NCBI GenBank assembly: GCA_002104945.1
Contig: MCFH01000042.1
Coordinates: forward strand, 419,119-483,118
Length of the DNA stretch: 64,000 bases
Direction: 5' to 3'
Origin: Piromyces finnis
Lineage: Eukaryota; Neocallimastigomycota; Neocallimastigomycetes; Neocallimastigales; Neocallimastigaceae
Every line of letters starts with the position of its first letter. Positions within the stretch are counted from its first letter, which is position 1. The position numbers were made by a program, and so were the translations under genes. The notes under the pieces were generated by a model. It did not search any database. It was not told the DNA's origin and worked only from the letters and a program-made list of their open reading frames with translations. Shown here piece after piece: positions 47,695-58,900 of the stretch.

Positions 47695-47850
47695 GCTATA
47701 TAGACTCATAAATTATATAGACTCATAAATTATATAGACTCATAAATTATATAGACTCGTAAACTATATAGACTCATAAATTATATAGACTCATAAACTA
47801 TATAGACTCATAAATTATATAGACTCGTAAACTATATAGACTCATAACCA
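47695..47850. repeat. 17-bp minisatellite, nine copies
   Basis: The unit ATATAGACTCATAAATT recurs with exact 17-bp spacing: the TAGACTC core starts at 47701, 47718, 47735, 47752, 47769, 47786, 47803, 47820 and 47837. Two variant positions (CATAA/CGTAA and AATT/AACT) alternate among copies. Confidence 0.95.
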
Positions 47851-48603
47851 GATTTTTTTTTCCATCCTCTAGCTATCTAATTTCTATATTTATATATAAT
47901 ATATCATTCATGTGTTTTTCTTATACCTATTTATATTTGTTTATCCTATTTTTTATTCCTTATTTTTATTATGCATGACTATCTATACCTCTGCATATCT
48001 ACATCTTTATTGTTTCTTTTTCAATAAAGTTTATAAAAATATTTTTTTAAAATAAAAAATGGACTATGGGCTAGCGGCCGGTACAAAATTAAATTTTTGG
48101 CGGCATTTTCCCTTGATTTAATTTTTATTGCTTTTTTTATCAATTCCTACATTAATATAAATGTATATGTTTGGCCAATAATTTTTTGTGTTTGTTAATT
48201 AATGTATTTGTAACATTTAATTAAAATCTAAATTAAAAGATTTTCTTTTAGCAGGAAGGAGAAAGAAGAAAATGAGATGATGATAGTTCCATTAGGAATA
48301 ATAAAAGAATGTTGATTGAAAAGGAAAAAATAAAAAGTCTTAAAGTATAACTGAATGATGTACTGACTATATCGTGTAGGATGGGTAGAATATTTTAGGA
48401 ATAACTTTTGTTAATGGTATAGCCATAAAATTCAAACCAAAAAAAAAAAAAAATTTTAAAAAAAATTCCAAAATTGAAAATCTTTAATTTATTTTAATTC
48501 ATTAAAAAAAAAAAAAAAAAAAATATTGTTTATTAAACATAAAAAAAAATAAGAAAAACCACACTCACACAAACAGAAATTGAAATTAAAAAGAAAACAA
48601 AAA

Positions 48604-48604
<1 letters not shown>

Positions 48605-48679
<75 letters not shown>

Positions 48680-48680
48680 T
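48605..48680. repeat. Poly(A) run of about 40 followed by (AAT)n
   Basis: A nearly pure A run leads into about ten AAT units, some 150 nt upstream of the PMT start codon. Confidence 0.9.
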
Positions 48681-48832
48681 CTTATAATATTAATATTTAA
48701 AAAGAAATTAAAGTAAATAAAATATAAAAAAGTAAAAAGTAATAATTTTTTTAAAAAAAAAAAAAGTCACTCAATGCTAACAAACAATTAATATTTCATA
48801 TAAAATTATTTTAAAAAAAGAATTATATCAAA

Positions 48833-51800
48833 ATGAAAAATTTAACAAAAAGACAGACGAAAAAAAAAGATTTTGATGCTTCTTTTGAAGAAAAAGAAAG
48901 TTTATTAAAAAAACAATTCCCAAGTGTAGAAGAAGAAGAAGAAAAAATTCATAAAAAACCATCAAATTTTGTAATTATTTTTTAGTTTTTCTTTTTTTTT
49001 TTTTTTATTATTATTATTAGTAATAGTAGTGGTGGTGGTGGTGGTGTTTTAAGAATAGATAAAGATGTAAACATTTTCATAGTTTTACAAAAAAAAAAAA
49101 AAAAATGTAACGTTAAAAGAAAATCTTTACTCAATAAAAGTTTTTTTTTTTTTTTTTTTTATATTTTTATTATTATTGGTGGTATTGTTGTCGTTTATAC
49201 ATATTATATTACATTATAGAAAAACAACTTTTCTTCTGGTGCTTATGATAATATAATTGCTATAGCATTAACAGTTTTTGCATTATGTCTCAGACTTCCA
49301 TACATTCATAATCCAAAGCAAGTTGTATTCGATGAAGTTCACTTTGGTGGTTTTGCTAATAAATACATTTCAAGAAAGTTTTTCATGGGTATTTACCTTT
49401 AAACTATATTATAAAATATTAATAATTTTCTAAAAAAAAAAAAAAACATTTAATATTATATTTTCAAAAACAAACATTAAAAAAAATATTATTATTATTT
49501 TACTGTATCTTTTATTATAACCATTATTAAAATTTAAATAATTCAAAAGATGTTCATCCACCTTTAGCTAAATTATTGATCACCTATGTCAGGTATTTTG
49601 ATTTTTAAATAATAAATAAATTTTTATTATAAAATAGTGATAAATAGTAATAATAAGAGATAATAATAATAATACACCACACTGATTAATCTTAATAATA
49701 TATAATATTTTTAATAATACTTTTATTAAAAAAAAAAAAAAAAAAAATGGTAAATTCAAAAAAAAAAAAAAAGTCAAGTATTTATGTACAATGGCTCTTT
49801 CCCATTCAAAAGTATTGGTGATGACATTCCAAAGGGTGTACCATACATTCAAATGAGAATGTACAATGCTTTATTAGGTGTTTCTCTTGTTCCAGTAGGT
49901 TGAAAAAAAATTGTTTTTAAAGGAATATAAAAGGTTTTTTTTTTAATAATTCAATAAATTCTTAATGAATGAATAAATTAGGTTGCTTTTTACACCGTTA
50001 GAGCTTTAGGTTTTTCCACCCTTACTGCCTTAATTACAGGAATTTTAGTTACTTGTGGTAGAAATCCATACATTTTTCTAATCCGTTAATAAAAATAATA
50101 AAATAATAGCAATATTAATACCTTTATTTTTTTTTTTCATATCAATAATACTATAGAAAATTCCTTAGCTACTCAATCTAGGTATTTAATATATGATTTA
50201 ATAATAAATATTTCTAAACCCAATACAAAATTGACATTAAATCAATTCATTCCAATTTAAATCTATGGATTCATCATTTATTTAGACTTATTTTATTAGA
50301 TGCTCCATTAATTTTATTCACTGGTATTACCCTTTTATCTTGGGCTAAATTCCAAAACCTCCAAAAAGTGTATGTTGTACCCTCCTTTCTATTAAAATTG
50401 TTAAAAAAAAAAAAAAGGTAAAATTTGATACTAATTATTTTATTTAATATAATGGATGAATAATAGTCCATTTAGTCCTGAATGGTGGAAATGGCTCGCT
50501 CTTACTGGTGTTGGGTAATTCTATAGTTTTTTTAAAATCATATATCATATAGATATATATATTGTATATATTTCATTTAACTAACTAATAATTCAATTGT
50601 TATATTAAATTTGAAATAAATAGTTTAGGTCTTGTTAGTAGTGTAAAGATGGTTGGTTTATTTAGTGTTGCTTACATTGGTCTTGCTACACTTAACAATC
50701 TCTGGAATGTATTAGGCGATTTAAACAATTCTATGGTAAACTTTCATTCCTTGTTTTTTTTTTTTTTTTTTTTACTTATTATTACACTATAAAATTCAAA
50801 ATACAAAAGTCGACTTTGGGTATTTCTATTATACTAAATATTAATTGCAAACTTTAATTTCAAACCTCTCTTCCTATAAAATATAATATATGTATATATA
50901 TATAAAAAAAAAAAAAGAAAAAATTCTATCAACACTTTATGGCAAGAGCCTTATGTTTAATTGTTATTCCAATATCCATTTATGCCTCATTCTTCTTAAT
51001 TCATTTCTTAGTCTTAAATCAAACTGGTTCTGGTGCAGCATTTATGTCACCTGAATTCCAAACGACCTTTGTTAACTCTACTATTCCATCCACTCAATTA
51101 CAAATTGGTTACGGATCTGAAGTTACTATTAGACATTTAAATACAAATGGTGGTTTCCTTCACTCTCACGGTTCCAACTATAAAACTGGTTCAAAACAAC
51201 AACAAATTACTTGTTATTCTCACAGAGATACCAACAATATTTGGATTATTGAAAAACGTAAAAATGCTAATTTTACTTCCTTTGAACCCTTAAAGAACGG
51301 TGATATTATTCGTTTACTTCACAAAACTACTCAAAGACGTCTTCACTCTCACGGTAATGATAAATTTAAGTAAGTACTACAACACTTTTATAGGGATAAA
51401 AACTTTTTTTTTTTTTTTGAGATAAAAAAAATAATAAATTTATTTTCACAAATTTACAACCTTTTATTAATCCAAATTCTTTTTTTTTTTTTACTATTAT
51501 ACAAAATTACTCTTTATTCTCTTTGCCTTTATACAACTAACTCTACCTACAAAACTCAACTATTTTTTATTCACTATCCTTCTATCTATAAAATACAACG
51601 ACAATTTCTTTGCCCCCTCCATTCATCTATATAAAATACAACGACTCTTTAATATACAATTAATGTACCGGATTTTGTTATCTATTATTATTTATTCCTC
51701 TTTTTTTTTTTTTTTTATTCTTTTCTCTGTAAAACCATTATTATTTATGATGATGATGAATAAAATTTAAATAGGCCACCAGTTTCTCAACAAGATTTCC

Positions 51801-52929
51801 AATACGAAGCAACCGGCTATGGTAATCCATCTATTATTGATAGCAATGATGAATGGCGTATTGATGTTATTGGTGCTAGTAAGGGACAACCTGTTCATTC
51901 CATTACATCTAAATTCCGTTTAATTCATGTTAACAATAAATGTGCCTTATTTAGTCACACTGTTAAACTTCCAGATTGGGCTTTCTCTCAACAAGAAGTT
52001 ACTTGTGGTAAAGGAGCTTTAAAGAAGAATACCATTTGGCTTTTCGAAACTAGTCAAAATAAATTCTGTAATACATTTTTTATATTATATAACAAACAAA
52101 AAAAAAAAAAAAAAAAAAAAAAACATACCTATAAATTCTATATATATATATTTTTTTTTTTCACTCCATAGACAATAAATTCCAATTTTTAAAAAAAAAA
52201 AATTCGACAAACTAATTTATATTTATTTATATATATACAATAATTTGATGCACAGTACCAAAAAATACAGAAAAAATTACATACAACAGACCAGGTTTTA
52301 TTAAAAAGTTTATTGAATTAAATACTGTGATGTGGAATGTTAATAAGGGATTAACCAGTTCACATCCTTATGAAAGTCATCCATCCTCCTGGTTATTCTT
52401 AAGAAGAGGTATTAGTTTCTGGACTGGTAAAAAAGATTATGTTGGTAGAATTTACTTAATTGGTAATCCAGTTTCATGGTATTTGGGTGCTGCTGGTGTT
52501 ATTTTCTATATTGGATTCTTTGCCATGACCCTCTTCCTTCAACAAATTCAACGTAAGAATAAGATATTCGATATCAATTCAACCTATTTCAGTAAGGGTG
52601 GATTATTATTCTCAGCATACTTTTGGCATTATTTCCCATTCTTTGTCATGGGTCGACAACTTTTCATTCATCATTACCTTCCATGTGTTTATATTTCCAT
52701 TATTCTTTCCATGATTTCGTTAGAAACACTCATTAAATATGTAAGACCAGCAAAAATCGTAATTCCAATCCTTATTGCTTGTTTATCTATCTTTACCTTT
52801 TTCTACTTTTCTCCATATACCTATGGTACTTTTATGACCACTAAACACTGTGAAAGAATGAAATTGCGTAAAACATGGGATTGGGATTGTAAATACTATG
52901 ATAAGAATGCTCATAAATTAAAAAAGTAA
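48833..52929 (+). CDS. Protein O-mannosyltransferase (PMT family, GT39, with MIR domain)
   Basis: PMTs transfer mannose from Dol-P-Man to Ser/Thr of secretory proteins at the ER membrane. About eleven exons give a protein of roughly 750 residues. An acidic and basic cytosolic N-terminus is followed by ALCLRLPYIHNPKQVVFDEV and then HFGGF, with the catalytic acidic pair DE in the first luminal loop. FMDVHPPLAKLLITYV, YNGSFPF and IPKGVPYIQMRMYNALLG follow. After several membrane helices, KFYQHFMARALCLIVIPIS leads to MIR repeats (LHSHGSNYKTGSKQQQITCY, DTNNIWIIEK, RLHSHG). The C-terminal membrane part contains HPSSWLFLRRGISFW, GNPVSWYLG and FFVMGRQLFIHHYLPCVYIS, and it ends KKLRK-like at 52929. 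I do not assign the PMT1, PMT2 or PMT4 subfamily. NUS1, which supports dolichol supply, is close by. Confidence 0.92.
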
Positions 52930-53081
52930 ATAAATTACACACTCTTTTTTTTTTTTTCTCCTTCTTCTTCTTTCCCTTGGATGTATTCTATCCAAAAAAA
53001 AAATACACCGTATAATTACTACACGTTTAAATCGTAAATGTAAAAAAAAAAAAAAGACAAATGATAATTATTAATGAATGG

Positions 53082-53117
<36 letters not shown>

Positions 53118-53613
53118 ATAATCATTAATGATATAGAAATAGAAATAGAATTATATAAATGGTGTAAAGATAAGAAAATGAAATAGTATACAATTAGAAA
53201 ATGAAAAAAAAAAAAAAAACACATCTTTACCCTTTATATTTTTTAAAATATATATATATATTTAATTTCCTTTTAAACCTATTTAACTAATGAATAAGAT
53301 ACAACTTTTTTTAATAGTCTATCTTTTTAACGTTTAAAAATGTTAATCCATATACTATTGAAAAAAAATAATAATAATAATTACTGCCTATAATAATTCA
53401 TAATTCATCAATAAATAAAAAAAAATAAAAAAATATCTCTATTTTTTTTTTTAATTAATGTGTTTCTAACCTTTTATCCTCTTCTTCTTCTTTAACTATT
53501 TTATTTTTATCTCTATTGATTCCACCATACCTTGAAAAAAAAAAAGATAAAAAAAAATATTATTATTAAATAAACTCTTGATAAAATAAAATTTTAAAAA
53601 ACTCTATTATCTG

Positions 53614-53651
<38 letters not shown>

Positions 53652-55977
53652 AAAATGGCATCTTCTTCTTCTTCCTTATTATCGGCGGTGATGTATTATT
53701 ATTTCAGATAAAAAAAGTTTATAATAATTAATCTCTTTTTTTTTTTTGTGTGTGTTAATTAATAAATAATAGATAATCTTACTATATTTAAAGATACTAT
53801 TATAATAATTTTATAATAAAAAAAAAGCATCATCTACCATGTAATAGTCCTATTAATTTGATGTATTAGATAGTTATGACCATACTGAACCTAATAATCT
53901 TTCTTTAAATCCTTATAGACTATATTCATTCTCTCTTCCTCTGCCTTGATTCTTTTCTTTCTTTCTTTTTCATATCATTTTCCTTTTTCCTTTTTTCCTT
54001 TTTTTTCCTCTTTCCACCGATCAATCTAATAAAAAATTTTTATCTTTCAATTGAGTAATTTTATATATTTACAATATATTCATAATATATTCATAATATA
54101 TGATATGTAATCTATTGCGTAGTAGGAAATTGTTCATGAATGTATTTGTTCATTCATATATTAAATTAAATTAATGAAATATATTTTATTATATTGTAAT
54201 ATATTGATGCATTTGAATTACCAAAGAATTTCATATCAAAAAAAATAAAAAAAAATGAAAAATGAAAAAGCTTTTTTGACTTTTTTTTTTTTGTTACTTT
54301 CAAAAGTATTCATTTGTTATCAAAAGAAGTTAAAAAAGAAAAAAAAAATTTTTTTTTGTATTTTAAAAGAATTGTATTTTCTTTTTTTTTTAATTGACTT
54401 TTGTTGTTGATGGTGGTGGTGGGTGGTAATGATGGTAATGATGATGATGGTGGGTGGTGGTGTTATGGTGGTATTAAAAAAGAAAATTAGGTTATTTTTT
54501 ATTTATTTATTTAAATAATGCTCCAATTTTCATTGTGCCTTAATATTCCTATCTTCATCTTACTATTGTGGTGATGGTAGTTGCTGTTGCGGTTATTACA
54601 TTAAATAATAGTGTTATTGTACATTTGTTAAAAAACAGTTGCCAATATTTTTTCAATAAAAGAATTTTTTTTTACTTTTTTTTAATGTATGTACCTAAAA
54701 TAATGTAAGAAAAAAAAAAGAAAAAACAGATTTGTAGGTTGACGGTTAATTAATAAAATCAATCAATAGTCATTATCATCATCATCATCCTTCATAAAAG
54801 AATATAATTTTTTATTCTGGTCTTCAAGTCCATATAAAAAAAAATACTTTGATTTTCTCTTTAAAAATGGATACGTTTTAACTATATAATAATTAATGTT
54901 TTATTTCTTTCTATTCTTCACTTGTTTTACCTCTTTCCCTTCCTACCTTTTACCTTTTTTCTTGCTATTCCTATTCTTCTTCTTCCTACGAAAATTAAAC
55001 CTTTTTTTTTTTATTATTATTATTATTAAATTGATAAAAAAAAATTTTTTTTTTTTTCTTTTCTATTATTTATTATTAAAAATACTTTTTAAATTTTTTT
55101 ATATTAAAAATTTATCATTTTTATTATTAATTTAATCATTTTTTTTTTATATTTTATTAATTATTTATTATACTAAAAAAAATTCTTTTTTTTTTTTTTT
55201 ATAGAAAAAAGTTCAATTAATTGTTTAAAAAAAAAAAAGAAAGAAAAAAAAATAAACAATTAAACCTTTCTTTTATTAAACTTTTATTATTTTTATATTA
55301 AATAAAATACATAAGTAAATAAAGAAATATTCTTTTTTTTTTTTTAAATATGAGATAAATGAAAAAAAAAAATTTAAAAGAGAAATAGTTAAAGTGAAAA
55401 TAAATAGTATAGAATTAACCTTTAAATAAATATATACAACTCAATTAAAGATAAAAACAGGAATATAAAAGATACAATGAAAAATATATATCTATTAAAT
55501 TTACCTATGAAATAATATATTTTACAAAAAAAAAAAAAAAGAGTCTTTATAATTTGTTTGTTTAATCGATTAAAAATTAGTTTATATGCAATTTATGTAT
55601 ATACACCAATTTCTTTAAAAAAAAAAAAAAGAAAAAGAAAAACTTTAAAAAATATAAATCTAATTTAATAGAAAGATCAAATAGAGTATACAAAAAATTA
55701 TATATGACAAAAAAAAAGGAATAGAAAAGAAAAGTGTAACTAAAAATAATCATCATATATATATCGAATAATATAAAATTATAATAGTATATATATTAAT
55801 GTTTTAAACATTTCAAATTTCAAAATTAGTCCATCAAATAATAATAGATAATCCTATAATTTTTTTTTCAACTTTTTTACCTATATATATGAATAGTAAT
55901 TTATATTTTTAAAAGTGTGAATATTAATTTAAATATTAATTTATTTTATAATATAAATATTTATTATAGTCATCATA
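52930..55977. other. 3-kb intergenic, A/T low complexity
   Basis: Includes a (TTA)n run near 53617-53648, pyrimidine-rich DNA near 53930-54010, and a GGTGG-rich block at 54404-54480. Several A runs are present. The promoter of the FOX2-like gene should be at its right end. No supportable gene; a Phe/Leu-rich ORF near 54896 is T-run translation. Confidence 0.7.
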
Positions 55978-58900
55978 ATGATTAAGGAAACTTTACGTTT
56001 TGATGAACGTGTAGTAGTCATTACCGGTGCCGGTGGTGGTAAATATGAAATTTATTATATTATTATTAATTTTGGAAGGGAGAGAAAGGAAATATAAGAT
56101 ATTTATATTTATTTAAATATTTTCATTTATATTGTAATTCCTTTTTTTTTTAATGTAACATTCATTTTCACTTGAAATTCAATTAAAAAAAAAAAAAAGG
56201 TTTTGGTCGAGCCCATGCCTTTTTATTCGCTTCTCGAGGCGCAACTCTTGTTTTAAATGATAATGCTATTATTTCAAATAATAATGGTCAACCAAAATAT
56301 TTAGTTGATGATGTTGTTAATGAAATTACTAAAGCTGGTTTCCATGCCATTGCTAACTATGAACCAATTGAAAACGGAGATAAGATCATCGAAGCTGCTA
56401 TGAACGCTTTCGGAAGAATTGATATTTTAATTAATAATGGTAGGACCAATACTATATTTTTTTTTTTTTTTGGAAAAAAAAACATTTATATCCATAAGAC
56501 TATCCTTTTTTATATCTATTAATCATTAAACAATTTATTCTTTTTATTGTTAATATTATTATTTATTATTGTGTCAATAATAATTTCGCTCAAACAAATT
56601 CTCGATAACTATTTAAAAAAAAATGCCAATATCCTTAACAACACAAACAACACCACCACAAAAAAATAATTTTTAAAAAAAAAACTTTTTTTAAATTATA
56701 GCTGGGTAATTTTCATTTTCTAAAATTTAAATATAGAATGCAATACTCTATATGACTATTCAATAAGTTATAGAGTAAAAAAAAAAATATTGACATTTAT
56801 TAAAATCTTTAATTTAAATATTCAATCTATATAAATAATTAGTGTTACTTGCAATAAGCCATTCAATGAAATGTCAGATAAGGACTGGGAATATGTACAA
56901 AGTGTCAATCTTCGTAAGTTTAATACTCTAAATAATTATTAAATTTAAAATCATCTTTTATACAAATATCAGATAATGTGTATATATTAATAAATAAATA
57001 ATTTAAATAATAAAAGATGGTGCCTACAAGGTTACCAAGGCTGTCTGGCCAATTATGCAAAGACAAAGATATGGTAGAATCATTAATATTGTTTCTGCTG
57101 CTGGTCTTTACGGTAGTTACGGTCAAGCTAATTATTCTTCAGGTATAATATAAATTTTATTAATATTGTAGTAATTGAAGAATAAAAATTTATGGCAATT
57201 TATTATACTCTACCTTTTAACATTATTTCTAAAAATACTCTATATTTTACAAATTTAATTTATAATGAAATGGATGAATTCGTTCATTCAACACTTTAAA
57301 TAACCTCATCCTGACCAAAAAATTAATGAATATAAATATGACCTTTTCAAAAAATAATCAACGAAATCAACCATTCTAAACATGTTGCCCCTAATAAATA
57401 ATCAATGAAATCCGTAAATATGAAAATGCTGTTCCTAATTATCAATGAAATACATAAATATGAATACGTTGTTTCAAATAAAATCATTGAATATCAATCA
57501 AATTTTATCGTTTATAGCCAAGATGGCTTTACACGGATTCACTTTATCTTTAGCTAGAGAAGGTTACAGATACAACATTTATTGTAATTGTGTTTCACCA
57601 TACGTTGCCTTAAATTATGATGCTTCTATTAAAGATAAATCTGTTCAAGTTGTCAAGCCAGAATTCTTATCCCCACTTTTAGTTTTCCTTACCCATGAAA
57701 ATACCAGAGAAAATGGTTCTCACTTTGAAGCTGGTGCTGGTTATATTGGTAAGTTAAGATGGGAAAGATCTCAAGGATCTGTATTTAAATCCGGTGAAAC
57801 CTTTACCCCAGGTGCTGTTGCTGCCAAATGGAATGAAATTAACGATTTCAATCAAAGTGACTATCCAACTTCTGCTTTAGATAACGATTGGTTCAGACTC
57901 TTAGAAAAGTCTGTTGCTATGCCATCTAACAATGAATCCATTGGTGAATTATCCTTCAAGGGTAGAGTTGTTATTGTTACTGGTGCTGGTGGTGGTATGT
58001 TTTTTTTTTTTTTTAATCCTTTTGATATAATAAATAGTAAAAAAAAAAAAAGTCAAATAGTACTAATTTTTTAAAATTATATTTATATTTTTTTTCTATA
58101 ATAAATAAAATAAAAAAAAATCATCAATACCATTATTTACATTATTCAACTCCATGATCCGTCATATGTCAATAACACAATAACTCTGTTTATATTATTC
58201 AATTCCATAATACATCGCCTACTAATAACACAACTCTGTTTATATTATTCAATTCCATAATACATCGCCTACCAATAACACAACTCTGTTTATATTATTC
58301 AACTCTATAATACATCATATACCAATAACACAACTCTGTTTATATTACTCAATTCCATAATACATGCTAATAATTCAAAAATAATTATACTCTTTCATGA
58401 TAATGAAAAACACATTAATAACTCAAAAATAATTATTCTATAATGAACAATATGTCAATAATACAATAATAATTATATTCACATAATGATATGATTCAAT
58501 TCCATGATATATAATATTACAATAACTATATTTATATAATGATATGATTCAATTCTATGATATATAATATTACAATAACTATATTTATATAATGATATGA
58601 TTCAATTCTATGATATATAATATTACAATAACTATATTTATATAATGATATGATTCAATTCTATGATATATAATATTACAATAACTATATTTATATAATG
58701 ATATGATTCAATTCCATGATATATAATCTATCAATATATTATATATAATATATGAAATTTATTATTTTATTATTATTATTAAATGAAATCCCAACCAACC
58801 CATGAATATATTCAAATTGTAATAATATATTATTAAGGTCTTGGTCGTGCTTACGCCAAGCACTTTGCTAAGTTAGGAGCTTCTGTTGTTGTTAACGATT

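Larger units (their letters stand above)
47510..48832. other. Intergenic, GNAT 3' / PMT 5' side
   Basis: Holds the 17-bp minisatellite, a GC-richer patch at 48061-48108, an A run of about 40 near 48605-48647 followed by (AAT)n, and the PMT promoter. No gene seen. Confidence 0.75.

Noticed and set aside
47695-47850. Possible CRISPR array
   Set aside because: Repeats are directly adjacent with no spacers, in a eukaryotic genome.
53027-55135. Phe/Leu-rich small ORFs
   Set aside because: They are translations of T or A runs and lack any recognisable feature.
57240-58735. FOX2 as a pseudogene broken between SDR-1 and SDR-2
   Set aside because: All breaks have GT..AG borders, keep frame, and the exon sum is divisible by three; the large gap is an intron with minisatellites.
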